The notes beneath the pieces were generated by a model that was not told where the DNA came from, searched no databases, and saw only the letters and a program-made list of their open reading frames with translations. From positions 29,356,708-29,420,707 of the forward strand of contig OX411559.1 of NCBI GenBank assembly GCA_948146395.1: a stretch of 64,000 nucleotides of DNA, read 5' to 3'. Numbering within the stretch: the first letter of the stretch is position 1; the number at the start of each line of letters is the position of its first letter. Shown one piece after another: positions 37,031 to 48,653 of the stretch. Made by a program: the position numbers and the translations under genes. This DNA comes from Fragum whitleyi. Lineage: Eukaryota; Mollusca; Bivalvia; Cardiida; Cardiidae.

Positions 37031-38270
37031 AATGTGAATTATGCTCTTGTTTAATTAATTATCTCATTCTTTTTACCGAAAACTTCACAGTGCAGACATG
37101 AAAATTTTGATTTACTACATAATGGTCAAATAATCAAGAGCACAATAAAAGAGTGTCGCTACTTACATCTAAGAGGCCTTGTTGGTATTTATTTTGCTTA
37201 ACCTTACCACGAATGCCCTAGAACTCTTTGTATGTTTCTGTTTACACCGTATGATATCAAAGGCTAATATGTTTATATTCACAATAAAGAACGTTGTTTG
37301 CATTGACTTTATATAACGTTTTATTAAACAATCCTTGATGCTTTTACCGTAATTTTGTTGTTCCTAGAAAAATATTGTTGATTTGTCAACTACATGTATA
37401 TCTATTTTAGATCGTTTGATAATCTTGTGGAGCCATACTTATACAATTGCAGTCAACTAAAGAAACAAAACATGTAGAGATGTGCCATGGCCAAACTTTG
37501 ATAGTTTATTGGCTTTATGACGACATCTTCGGTCAGTCTTCGTGCGGTCGTGAGATTTCTAAAACTTTAAAGCATTACCTTCATTTATAAGCAATCACAA
37601 GGTCTACAGCGATGATTAATTAAGCTATGATCATAAGGACACCGTATGCCGCTGATAGAGGATCGAACGATTCTAGGATTACGGCGCGAAAACGGGCGTC
37701 GCACGGGATTCGTCTACATGCCTTATGTAAATAAGACTTAACAATTCCTAGTTGGTTATGATGCTTTCATATACAGAGGACAATCTTTGTCAAAATGTAC
37801 CACTTACCCTCCCTTCTCTAAATGGTCAGATGACGTTCAAAATGATTGAGCTAATATGATCGTTGATATTTGTGAAAATGACCGAAAATCAAATAATCTT
37901 AAGATTTGTGAACTTCGTTCAGCATATTTGGCACCTCTATAATGCTTTATTTTCCGGTTTCCCCCCATGGGGCTTCAGCCCCTGATCCCCTAAAAGGGGC
38001 CCTGGTTCCATCGCCCCGATATGAGACGGACCCAAATCCCGTGCAACTGTGCGTAATGTCAAAAAGGCTCCAGCTACGCCACTGCTAGTGACAGTTATTA
38101 GGTGTTGCATTTTCGATTAAAATACGACTTAAAGAATTTAACACGGTGCAAAGAACACTGCACATACACGAGTATGTGAATGTTCTATTTCATTCTTTTC
38201 AATTTTCCCTTTTAAAATATACATTTATATAATGTTCACAAATCAAACTCGCTGGAACAGCATGTCTACA

Positions 38271-38945
38271 TTCTCCATCTACAATCACAATTAACAAGAA
38301 ACATGTACTCTTCTCGCTGTTACACGCAACCATTTGCTTTTCCAACAATGTTTATAACTCCACTTGTATGATTTGTTATTCCAAATGTGTAATGATTCAA
38401 TGTTTTTTTTTCAATTTTCTTAACAATCAAATCTTTGTTTACACACCAGTATATGTTTTCCCACTCGATGCTTATCTTCCATTTATAATTTCATATGTGT
38501 AACCTAATTGTTCCAAGATACCCTTTTTTCGATATGCTATAGCCTGGTTAATTTGACCCGACTTTGACCTCTGTGGAAAAAATGCTTAAATAACAATTAC
38601 TCACATATTTAATCAATTAACAAAATGTATAATACATTCAATATCGCTCGTTATTCATTCTTATGAAAGCACGTGCAAAGCCGAGTAGGAATAATCAGAT
38701 TTTTATTCATCTAAATAGCAGGGGTCAGATTCAAGTCAATAAAATCGCACTATATCTACACATATAAATGTTATTCCAAAACTAAGGGTGTATCTATCTT
38801 TTCGTATGCATCTATAAAATTCCCTTGACAATTTAATCTCGGTTCACACACGTGCACGTTTTTTCACCAACACGACGTTAATCGTTTATTTGTATATGTA
38901 GTTATATGTGTTTTATGATAATCTTTTTGGTTATATTTTGTCTAC
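38271..38945 (-). pseudogene. Tandem graveyard of decayed finger-2 units
   Basis: Minus-strand remnants of the finger 2 plus tail of exon 4 repeat downstream of its stop: 38886-38945 (partial), 38768-38870, 38472-38540, 38374-38470, and weaker at 38271-38345. The best copies keep landmarks such as GGTGAAAAA, TGTGT, the AGATT(T/A) block, AAGG-AATNTTA and the tail ending near TGGAATAA. Each carries in-frame stops, a gap of about 7 bases near the first Cys, and lost ligands. Clear starts fall near 38886, 38768, 38472 and 38374, roughly multiples of 100 bp apart. None includes finger 1 or an acceptor, so only the 3' part of the exon was multiplied. Confidence 0.6.
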
Positions 38946-38946
38946 A

Positions 38947-39281
38947 TTATTCCATTTGTAATTTTAAATGTGTAATCATATGTGTTTTAAGATTTCCTTT
39001 ACGATTAAATCGTCGTTGACACACCTCGCATTCATATGGTTTTTCACCTGTATGTGTCAAGGTGTGATTTTTAAGGTGTGCTCTGGACGGGCACACCAAT
39101 TTACATATTTCACATTCCCATCCTCTTGAACTCGGGCTGCTGTTATTACTGGTCCGAGAAGCTGTGTGTTTCTTTAGATTTGCATCCGACGCGACATCCT
39201 CCAAAATACTTGAACTCCGACGTGGTGTGTCCGCATACGGTAAAGGAAATGTTAGGTCTAGACCTCCAAATCTTACGGCGT
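38947..39281 (-). CDS. Alternative 3' terminal exon 4: two C2H2 zinc fingers, long leader
   Basis: Acceptor TTTTCCAG (39289-39282), two-base split codon, stop TAA at 38947-38949. At 335 bases it is the longest of the seven, about 110 residues. A leader of about 58 residues is rich in Arg, Ser and Asn; it reads through without stops from the acceptor, so no ATG is needed. Then finger 1 CEIC-x12-H-x3-H, linker TGEKPYE, finger 2 CEVC-x12-H-x3-H, tail LKLQME. Recognition positions are S,A,H,N and R,G,N,T. Finger 1 has Cys in place of the core Phe. AATAAA on the minus strand at 38885-38890 is a candidate polyadenylation signal. A run of decayed finger-2 copies follows the stop. Closest to the exon at 27757-27992 in finger sequence. 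Confidence 0.86.
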
Positions 39282-40351
39282 CTGGAAAACATACAGTAGA
39301 AACAAGGTAAATATTATAATTATTCTAATATAATGATGTCCTAAGGAAGCTGAAAGAAATATTTAATCTGAAATTCGCTGTAAATAGAAAATCAAGCAAA
39401 ACATCCAAATATATTTGCAAAATCAAAAACGCTGGTCTGCTGCGCAGTAGGCCTATTGCACAAATTACCATAAAAGCCGGCTTTCGAAAAGTGGAAATAG
39501 CTTTATTTACAATTCTACCATTCGGGAACCCTCGGCGATTCTATGGAATAGACCTCAGGAATAATACAGGCGCAGCTATTAAATAGCGTCATTTCGCACG
39601 TAGGTTTATAAGACGTTACGTAACAATCAATAAGATTACTGCGAGTAAATCAATATCAACGAAAGATTTTAACTAGTCACATTATAAAATTAATTACAAA
39701 AGGCAGTGCTTTAAATTAATTATTCTCAAAGCGCATTGACCAAGGCACCACTAGAAGCCGAATGAGCCAAAACATTACCAAAAATTACTTGACATGCGTC
39801 CTAGCTACTTTCCAATTTACGAAGAAGCTCGAGCAATGTGCCCAATGCATTTCTACGTTTCTACATTTTTTACGACAAACACGTTCTTGTCACCCGCAAC
39901 TCTTTTCACAGCATTCCCCAAACCTACAGCGAAGTATCATGTTTCTCCGAAATAACTCACCTCGAACATTCTAAGAAATTTCCTCATCTAATTACTATAA
40001 TAAACTATCGTTTCAAGGCGCTGAATCCAAATCAATGGCAATGATTGGAAAGCGGATATTGGATAGCGATTAATATTCAACATCTCCAATACTTCATAAC
40101 ATTTTGTAAATATCAGGAAATTTTATAATAGTGTATAGACATTACTAGATATTAATTAAATAAGATCTGAATATTATTTCAATAAGATCGTCTAAATCAT
40201 CAATATGTTTTATCATTTTAGGGCCGCCAATCTCATTAAATATTGTTGCTTATTTAAAGGTCACTTGTCAAGCCTATGCGACCCCGAAAGCGCAGCGTGC
40301 CACGAATGGTAAGCGACAGCAGTTTGCAAAAACAAATTTGCTAATTGACAA
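39282..40351. other. Intron upstream of exon 4, no gene
   Basis: Short overlapping frames only (39762-40044). No repeat seen with confidence. Confidence 0.35.
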
Positions 40352-40736
40352 ACAAGTGGGTCAGAATGGTCCAGTGGATCTCACCTAAGTGACTTTCATG
40401 CAAAGTTTTTTCACATTGACTAATTGTTGAATAAGAAACGTTATTCCATGAATTTAAAGTGATAATATATCCTACCCACCAATTCATTGCTGATGAGACT
40501 CAAAATAAGCCCCATCCTGCCAAGCCCATATCAATGGGCCAATCAAAATATCGCAAACATTTTTTTAAAAGGGTCACCCAAGGAATAATCTGGTAAAGTT
40601 TCACTGAAATCGGCCTAGTGGATCAGGAGAAGATAAGAAGAAGTTTTAAGATTGTTGACGACGCATACGCACGACGGACCAAGGGTGATCCTCAAAGCTT
40701 CTCTTGAGCACGTTGTGCTCAGGTGAGCTTAAAAGT
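40352..40736 (+). mobile_element. Family C modular repeat, short copy
   Basis: A 5' phrase ACAAGTGGGTCAGAATGGTC, about two units with CCCATCCTGCCAAGCCCATA, then GACGACGCATACGCACGACG and a 3' end CTTGAGCACGTTGTGCTCAG plus GTGAGCTTAAAA. Confidence 0.75.
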
Positions 40737-40929
40737 CAGGTGTAGATCGATACTACAGTCTATGTTTACTGAAGGTACATCGTTTCATGGAAAATTACTT
40801 GATAGCAAAGTTAAAGAATGTCGGAAAAGAAATTGAACAGTCTTTTCGAATCAACATCACATATAAAAGCTCAATCTACTGATATGATTTGACGAGAATT
40901 TAAGAGCATGAATGGGTGATTGTATATTT

Positions 40930-41217
40930 CAAGTACAAGTGGTTTCATCGAATCATAATAATTCTGTGCAGTCTAACAATGGGTCACTCATGGATTTTTC
41001 CATTGAAATTTTGTCGATATCTCCATCTATTAGATTCCGAGAAAATGTTTTTCAAAGTTTACACTTATAAAATATAGAGAAATGACACCTTTTTTCATCT
41101 GATTAGACAATTTTTGTAGACTTACAAACGGTAACTCTAGAATCATTCCAGTGAAATTTGGTTGATATATGTAAACCAGTAAGATTTAGTGGCCTTCGGT
41201 CAGGAGAGCTAAATTGA
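40930..41217 (+). mobile_element. Family B fragment
   Basis: A worn unit (CAAAGTTTACACTTATAAAA then TATAGAGAAATGAC) and a 3' end GTGGCCTTCGGTCAGGAGAG plus CTAAA. The 5' end is missing. Confidence 0.5.
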
Positions 41218-42225
41218 GCATAAGCGCGACATTTTAAAGTAAATATTATGGCCAGTCTGTACATCTGCCAGTCTAACCAGTGTCTTCATGAACCGCCCTG
41301 TAGATTAACAAGTATTCAAAGTGTGATTAAAGTCAGACAATTTCATAACTGGAACTTGTGGCTGTCTTCCCCACTCCATGGCTGTTCCTCATGCGCTTTT
41401 GAACTTGTTTAACATGCCAAGCACACATCAAAAAACTTTTTGTAAATAAACAGGAATAGGAGGAAATAACAATTTTTTATTCTATTTATAATAAGACCCG
41501 AATTTTGCGAAAAATCGTCAAAATTCTTGAAATTCAACATTTCAATTTTCCCCGAAACTTATAACGCCTTTTGAAACTGACGTCACAATATATACATTAT
41601 TACGTAATTTTCGCGGTTACAAAATAGTGTTGCTATTCGCTCTGAGCTCATTTGCATAGTTATTCCTCTGGTGTAATAACACCCGTGTTATATCAAAAAT
41701 ATTCAACGGGGTTATTTCACTCCCGCGACGTAGGTCATATTATAAATACCGATTAATGACCATTAATGGCCAAAATTTCAGCAGAAAGACCTCATTTAAG
41801 TCTTATGATAGTCTAATTATTCCTTAATAAGCTTTAGCCTTTTCTAAGCAAAATTCGTAGAGGGTTAATATGACCACACATCCTTTTAGGTAGATAGACA
41901 TTCTGACCACATTAATGAAGACTGGGACATATCTGTGAACTAGAGTCTTACCCTGATTTGAAATGGCTCTTCCCCTTTTCAATAGATATCGATCGCCCTT
42001 ATGATCAGAAAAGTATTGTAACCAAAAAACATGATTGCATCAGACTTGTGGCTCATTGAGAGTAAACGAGAAAATTGTCAGTGTGACCCTATTCCCGTGT
42101 GTTCTAATGGATTCTCCAATCAAAACTCAATATGGTTCATCCTTATAACCTGACGGAAATTCAGACCAAGCTTCATGAGGTATGGAACATAAATGTGGCC
42201 TCTTTGGTGTAACACTTATGAATGT

Positions 42226-44660
42226 AAAAATACCGTCCCCGATAGGATGGTTATACAGTGGGACGATTCGCTTATACAAATATTTAGAGATGAATTATTG
42301 AATAGTGTTGACCGACTCCACCTACTCACGGAAGAATTGAATAATCAGCATATCGACGAGACACTCAATAAATTTACTTCATACTTACATGAAAAAACAT
42401 TCAAAATATTTGGTAAAAAAGTCAAAGATTCGAAATCGAATACACAAACTAAAAAGAACAAATGGTTTAACGCGGAATGTTACGCCGCACGTAAAGAATT
42501 TAACAAAGCAAGAAATGTCTTCGTGAGAAATAAAAAAATCGAAAATAAAAGTAAATATTTAGAAAAAAAAGCATCTATAATAATTTAAAACGAAAAAGAA
42601 AAAGAGAATTCGCAAGAATTGAAGGCGATAGAATATCAAAACTGGCAAAGTCAGATCCAAAATCATTCTGGAAAAAAATAAATAATAGTAATAAAATAAA
42701 CTCTCAAAACCCGGAAAATTTATAGATGCAAGATGTGTTTTCACCTTTTGATAATCTATATAATTCAGAACCTGTTGAAAATGCCAACTTCGCCGAAAAT
42801 AACAACATCGTAACAGATGATGATCTAGATAGGGAATTTACTATATCACAAGTGAAAGAAGCAGTCTTTTCTCAAAATAATAATAAAAGTGCTGGTCATG
42901 ACAAATTAATCGCAGAAGTCTTTAAAAATTCTTTTGACATCGTTGGTTCGTTTTTGACTTCCCTTTACAACAAAATATTCCAAAATGGAATATACCCAAA
43001 TAGTTGGGGCGAAGGAATAATTATACCAATATTCAAAGGTGGCAGTGCCGATGCCAAAAATTTTAGAGGTATTACATTAAATAATATTATTTCGAAAATT
43101 TATTCTAAGCTATTAGTTATAAGATTAAACAAATGGTCATATAAGCACAATAAAATTATCGATAACCAATATGGTTTTCAAAAAGGGAAATCTACCGTAG
43201 ACTGTATCTTTATCTTAAACGCTCTTATATCAAAAACTTTAGCAAGCAATAAAAAACTATATGTGGCTTTTCTAGATTGGGAAAAAATGTTGGACAAAAT
43301 TGACAGAACATATCTTTTCCAAAAACTAATTAATGAAAAGTAAATAGTAAATTTGTTAAATCACTCAAATCAATGTAAAGTATCGTTAAATCTTTTGTTC
43401 GATAAAAATCTGAAGAGTCTGATTATATCTACTCACATATTGGTGTGAAACAGGGCGTCCGTCAAGCAGCATTTTGTGTTTATTTTATCTAAATGATTTA
43501 TTAAATAATATAAATAGTAATATATACGGAATATTAACCGTTAACGAAATCGAATTGTTTCTATTGTTATTTGCTGATGATGCAGCTATTTTTACACATA
43601 ATCCTGTCTCATTGCAATCTATCTTATATGATGTTGAACAATATTGCGATACATGGAAATTAGCCCTCAATGTAAACAAAACAAAAATAATGATTTTTGA
43701 AAGAGGTAGACATACAAACTATGATTTTTATTTAAAGAACACGCGACTCGAAAATGTAAAATGTTTCAAATATTTAGGTGTAAGTCTGTATAAAAATGGT
43801 AATTGGAAACGAACACAATCTGATATTGCAAACCGTTCTGCGTTTTCAATCCACAAATTATTTGTCACTTTTAACCAGATTGATTTATCAGTATCAAGCA
43901 AACTGAAAGTGTTTGATAGTGTTGTATTACCAAGTCTTACCTATGCCGCGAACGTCTGGGGAAATCACCCAGCTCCGGATATCGAATCTGTTTTGATAAA
44001 ATTTTGTCGAAAAATACTTGTGGTAAAAAATCTACCAATTTAGACGCTATTTATGGAGAGTTAGGACGTATACCTTTATCTCTACACAGAAAATTTATCA
44101 TTGTCAAATATTGGATAAAAATACTTAATACAGATGTTAATTCGCTGCTATATAATACATATTTAATGATTTTAAATGATCTTGAAACCGGACTTACATA
44201 TAACAATTGTAATTGGGCTTACCAAGTGAAATGTATCCTCGATGATTGTGGGCTACATTTTATTTGGCAAAACCAGTTTCTTGCCCCAGTCAACTTTGAT
44301 ATAATAAAACAACGCTTATTAGATATTTATCACCAAACTTGGTATTCTGCCATAATCAATTTAAATCGACTGGAAACTTACTCATTATTTAAACATGAAT
44401 TCCATTTTGAAAATTATCTTGATTCTATAAAAGAGAAGAAATTTCGAATCGCTCTAACCAAATTTAGACTCTCGTCACATGATTTAGAGATCGAACGTGG
44501 TCGATACTTAAATATTGATAGAAAAGATAGAATATGTAGGTGTTTCAAAACAAAATATATCGAAAATGAATTTCGCTTTCTTCTAACTTGCCCAAAATAT
44601 ACAGACTTAAGAGCCAAATTTATCAAAAAAATATTATATTACTTGGCCAACTCTCAATAA
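42226..44660 (+). pseudogene. Broken LINE ORF2: reverse transcriptase and C-terminal region
   Basis: The reading runs across four pieces. 42226-42588: linker with KWFN.EC..ARKEFNKARN. About 42590-43343: RT with NKSAGHDKL, a PNSW..GIIIPIFKGG block, FRGITLNNI, NQYGFQKGKSTVDCIF and motif A AFLDWEKMLD; one TAG at 42723-42725. About 43440-43473: GVKQGVRQA in a shifted frame. 43474-44043: FADD catalytic box at 43570-43581 and CFKYLGVSL. 44004-44660: GELGRIPL, a C-R-C motif and EFRFLLTCPKYTDLR, the usual C-terminal zinc-knuckle-like region. Frameshifts near 42575, 43343-43470 and 44030 plus stops make it inactive. The two catalytic aspartates of FADD and the motif A aspartate are kept. Confidence 0.88.
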
Positions 44661-44876
44661 GTTAACAAATTTGATGTCCCAATATTCGAAAACCACCTTG
44701 CAGAATTTATCGAAGTATTTATATTACGCTTTTCAATCTAGAAACTAAATATGTTCACGTTATTCGATGTTCTACTGTTAATCCATGTATTTCCTCTGTT
44801 TTTTTGTATATGTCATTTGCTGTAAACATAGTGGATGTTTAATGCAATAAACTTGTTGCATTGTATTGTATTGTAA
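42226..44876 (+). mobile_element. 5'-truncated non-LTR retrotransposon (LINE)
   Basis: About 2.65 kb holding the reverse transcriptase and C-terminal part of ORF2 and a 3' tail. It has AATAAA at 44846-44851 and ends in a TTGTA short repeat (44860-44876) rather than a long poly-A, as in CR1/L2-like and some related clades. It lacks ORF1 and the endonuclease, so it is 5'-truncated, the normal outcome of target-primed reverse transcription. It sits inside an A2 repeat. The clade is not certain by eye. Confidence 0.85.
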
Positions 44877-44968
44877 TTTGTTGACGCCGTAAGACGGGCA
44901 ACGTACGATAAATAGCCATTCAATCACCTCAGAAGCTTATCTTGAGTTGTTGTGCTTAGGAAGCTAAA

Positions 44969-45710
44969 GAGAGTCATCGCAAAATCATAACCTCTCTTCC
45001 ATAAGTACATGTGTTAAATAGGATTAATGAAAAACACAGTTTTTCATGTTCTTGGGATAGCTTGATTTAAGAAATTTCATACTTGAACTTGTCTAAGATG
45101 TAGATATTGACTTAAAAGTTTGGATGCCCGAAATTTGAATAAATAACTCAAGATCTGAGGTACTCTTAACATGTATAAATATAGGAGGAATGGAACGAAA
45201 AAAGGAACACTGTAGCTTCCTACTAATTCCAGACAATCGAGAAAATAATAACATATAAGTGAAAACAGAAATAGTTACATATGAGCATGTATTTTCATAT
45301 ACAAAGTATAGTAAGTTTTCACACTATCGAACTGCTTTACACAAATTTCACAGCGGGGAATCACGAGAAACAGACTTTTCAATATTTTGACTGTAAATGC
45401 TTGACCGATTTTAAAAAGCTTGGAGCAGAGAAGACGGGAAAGCCAGTAATAGGCTGTATATTGTAGATTTTTAGAAAATATGCTGATAAAAAATTATTGA
45501 CGATCAAGTAAACTTTTTATCAGCATATTGTTAATGATCTGCTACATTCAGCACATTCTCGACATTTTTCCACGTTCTCTGCAGCCAACCTAATTCATAT
45601 TTGGTCATGTACTAACAGAATGATTGACGATTATCTGAAATTGGTGTAACACGTGATTCTCCGCTGTGAACTTTGCGCTCATTTTCGTCATCGTCATGCA
45701 CAACCAAATA
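44969..45710. other. Non-coding intronic DNA
   Basis: No gene. A small inverted pair, TATGCTGATAAAAA-CTTTTTATCAGCATA, lies at about 45479-45527 (stem of about 14 bp). Confidence 0.4.
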
Positions 45711-45966
45711 CAGAGGTCTTTTTCTTAGATTAAGATCCTTAAGAATCTTAGAAAGATTTTTAAGGTGTAGCTTTTTTTAGATTAAGATTTTTAAGCAGCT
45801 TAACAAGAATCATAAGATATCTTAATGAGAAAACGAAGATGGTTTTACATTGGCTTAAAACGACGTCGAATATTTTCACTCAAAATATTGCAAATCGTTT
45901 CTTATGACGTCTTAATAATCTTATTTAGCGGGATTTTTCATCTTGCTCTAAAAAACGCACCTCTGA
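45711..45966. mobile_element. MITE family M3, copy
   Basis: CAGAGGTCTTTTTCTTAGAT at the left and a right end CTAAAAAACGCACCTCTG; the interior with GTCGAATATTTTCACTCAAA is the inverse of the interior of the 25573 copy. Confidence 0.65.
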
Positions 45967-46811
45967 TTTGTCTTTGTTTATACACAAGCTATCAGTAAAT
46001 CATTTTTAATAATCAGGCGAAAAGGGATCACCTGTGAAGAGTAAAAGTAACGACCTAGTCTACCTGCGCTGATTTCGCGGGCCGACTTCGGTCGCAATTC
46101 TTTTACTCTCTGAAAATATCTTTGAATCTAGATTCTTTCTTCTCTTTCTTCTCTCTCGTATATATGCATTTTTGAAATTCAACATTTGGCTGAAATCGGC
46201 TGGATCCATCTTTTATTTCTATTTAAAACGTACATGTATTCTTCGGAGTTTCAATATATTCCTTATTCGAGAGACGGGTCACATTTATATACAATCCAGT
46301 TTTTTTCCTCTCCATAATTTAGTGCCGCTTTTAAATACGGTGCTACGAGATTTTACGAAAACAAAAACGCTCATTAGCTGCGTGAGACGTTACCTTTTAC
46401 ATGAAAAGTTAACTCTTATTTGCTGTAAAGACAGTTGCATCAATCTATTTTCTTCATCTGAATGTTGACAACTACTCCCAACAAATAAGTAAATATTCAG
46501 GATATGCATAAAACTGACTTATGTAGAGTCTTTCTGTAAAGTTTGAATCAAATATTAAGCCGACACGTGTTTTCATTATAGAATCATTTCTGAAGGTCAA
46601 TGGACGGTACTCAAAATAGAACATATACACCTCTGTTTGGTACTGACTATAAGCGATTTGACTGAGATCTGTCCATTTGTTGCTGAGGAATTGAGCGCAC
46701 ACGAAAAAGCGACAGAATGACAAGGTGACTCCTATATTATCTCCCCCAAACAAAATTTTCGGTGCAATAATAATGGATTAAATATCAAAGGATCCTTTCA
46801 CAATGAGAAAC
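45967..46811. other. 3' flank of exon 3, no gene
   Basis: Frames at 46172-46468 (+) and 46472-46753 (-) have no recognisable domain. The region would hold the 3' UTR of exon 3. Confidence 0.35.
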
Positions 46812-46870
46812 ACTTGTCTATAACCTTTTATGATTCTGGTGGAACGTTTGTCACACAAACATTGTGATAG
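46812..46870 (-). pseudogene. Decayed finger-2 remnant just after exon 3
   Basis: Four bases after the TGA of exon 3, the minus strand reads a stretch that aligns without indels to finger 2 of that exon. The block LCDKR is identical, and Arg, Lys and Val positions recur at matching spacing. The zinc-binding histidines are replaced by Gln and Ile, and the core Phe by Ser. It is open in its own frame but separated from the exon by the stop. It looks like a lost third finger or a local duplication of the exon end. Confidence 0.6.
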
Positions 46871-46874
46871 GTTA

Positions 46875-47119
46875 TCAGACATCGAACCGTACATGAGTAA
46901 TCATGTGCCTCTTTAGATTACTTTTTCTATTAAAACGTTTGTCACAAAGATGACAGGCGAATGGACGAATATCCGTATGTGTAATGGCGTGTCTTCTAAG
47001 GTGCGAACTCGTAGGACACTTCTGGCCGCACTCTGGGCAAATAAATTCATCCGTGGAGGTTAGAGTTGGGCTGGTGTGATATGTTTTTTGTTTTGGTATA
47101 GGCTGATAATGTTGAAGAC
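46875..47119 (-). CDS. Alternative 3' terminal exon 3: two C2H2 zinc fingers
   Basis: Acceptor CTCTTACAG (47128-47120), preceded on the minus strand by a 20-base A-run (plus-strand T-run) about 40 bp further out. Two-base split codon, stop TGA at 46875-46877. About 80 residues: leader with YQPIPKQK, finger 1 CPEC-x12-H-x3-H, linker TDIRPFA, finger 2 CHLC-x12-H-x3-H, tail VRFDV. Recognition positions are T,S,H,R and R,S,N,R. Finger 1 has Cys at the core Phe position. A dead copy of this exon lies at 48654-48906, and a finger-2 remnant follows its stop at 46812-46870. As a terminal exon it would supply the DNA-binding end of one isoform. The open frame to 47138 includes intron. Confidence 0.86.
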
Positions 47120-47908
47120 CTGTAAGAGAAAAAGACACACGTGTTGTTGCAAAGAAAACTACAAGTTTTTTTTTTTTTTTTTTTATCTTAGTGCGATCGA
47201 TTCATTTATTTTTGTGAACCATTGGTGTTTTATTTTCATTTGACATATATACACATGTATACCTTTAATCTAAAGTAAGTATTGATACATCTAGATGAAG
47301 TCAAATTTCATTTCATTCAATTTTTGGGAAATCCCAGCTCAAGTTTTCCCCCAAAATAATGGTTATGTGGAAAGCAGAAAGTATATACTAAGATCTAAAT
47401 GCATCTCTATGCAGACTGAGCTTAGTTTATTCTGTCCGCCGAAGATTTTTGTAAAGCAAGAGTACGCTGTGAACGTCATGAGAACGGTTAACATGGGTAC
47501 AGTAGTATAGAAAGTATAGTTTTGAACGTCATTGACCATGAAAGATACCTTGCCCATTAAGACTCGGCAACAAATCAAATTTCTTCGAATGTAACACCTA
47601 ATCAACTTCTCATTGACGTGTTGTTTATGTCCTTTCACAAGCACAATGGACAAGGAATACGAGACTACCATGTCCTCTCAAAGTTTGTCTTTTGCATAAT
47701 TTTGTTAAAAGCCTTAATTGCGTTAATTTAAATTTGAACCAATTCAAAAAATGTATATAATGTATAATCACTTCTTTTTCTCCGAAGAATCATTAAGAAT
47801 AGCAATTCTGATTACTTCTTTTTCAAATTACTATGAATAAACGTACAAATACTGCAAGTTTCGGTCAATGATATATGTGCCCGTATATAACTATTTTTAA
47901 CTTTTCAA
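47120..47908. other. Intron upstream of exon 3, no gene
   Basis: A T-run of about 20 at 47166-47185. The 102-residue minus frame at 47363-47671 overlaps a plus frame and has no domain. Confidence 0.35.
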
Positions 47909-48617
47909 CAAAAGGGCCAGAATGGCCCTAAACCGCTCACCTGAATTTATTGGTCCAGTGGATCTCACCCAAGGAACTATTTTGCAAAGTTTCATTCATA
48001 TTTGCCTTGTTGTTAAAGAGGAGAAGTTATTCCAAGAATAAAAGAGAAAATAGACCCCTCCAAACCATTAGTTACTGAGAGGAAGATGTTTAAAGATTTC
48101 AGGCTCAAAATAAGCGCCCCCGTCCCATGCCATGCCCATATTTATGGGCCAATCAGAATTTCACAGATTCTTGTAAAGTTTCAGTGAAATCAGCCCAGTG
48201 GTTACTGAGAAGAAGGTGTTTAAAGATTTCAGGGTCAAAAACTGCCCCGCCCTGCCACACCAATATTTTAGGGTCAATCAAAATTTCACGAACAAGTTTT
48301 GAGAAGGGTCACCCATGGAACAAAGTTGGTTGAAATAAGCCCAATGGTTACTGAGGAGAAGATGTTTAAAGATTTCAGGGTCAAAAACTGCCCCGCCCTG
48401 CCAAGTCCATATTTGGGGGTCAATCAAAATTACACGAACAAGTTTTGAGAAGGGTCACCCATGGAACATTCCTGCCATGTTTGGTTGAAATCCGCTCATT
48501 TTTTACTGAGAAGAAGATGTTTAAAGAATTGTTGACGACTTCCGACGACCGACGCTCGGCGGACTAAAGGTGATCACAAAAGCTCACCTTGAGCCGCTGT
48601 GCTCAGATGAGCTAAAA
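47909..48617 (+). mobile_element. Family C modular repeat
   Basis: The 5' end ACAAAAGGGCCAGAATGGCC (hairpin GGGCCAGAATGGCCC) with CGCTCACCTGAA, units with CCCCGCCCTGCCA, and a 3' end CTTGAGCCGCTGTGCTCAGA plus TGAGCTAAAA. It directly precedes the dead finger exon. Confidence 0.8.
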
Positions 48618-48653
48618 TGTGTTCATCTCTTATTTCAGGGAAGAAGTATTTAT

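Larger units (their letters stand above)
32502..38084. mobile_element. Candidate large TIR element with CAGTGGCGTAGCTG ends
   Basis: CAGTGGCGTAGCTG at 32502 is matched by its inverse at 38071-38084, flanked by CTAGT on both sides (32497-32501 and 38085-38089). CAGTGGCGTAGC is typical of hAT transposon ends, but those make 8-bp duplications, so the 5-bp match is a caution. No transposase frame was found. The interior holds the inverted-end element at 33458-36113 and family E repeats, so most of it would be later insertions. Confidence 0.5.
41850..44968 (+). mobile_element. Family A2 repeat, split by a LINE
   Basis: A2-type units run up to about 42225 (ACATAAATGTGGCCTCTTTG then GTGTAACACTT). 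The family 3' end resumes at about 44876 (TTGTTGACGCCGTAAGACGG, then CTTATCTTGAGTTGTTGTGC and GAAGCTAAAG). The LINE between is annotated separately. Joining the two halves by eye gives an ordinary A2 3' terminus. Confidence 0.65.

Noticed and set aside
46472..46753. A 93-residue minus-strand frame downstream of exon 3
   Set aside because: No domain, and it lies in the expected 3' UTR or flank of exon 3.
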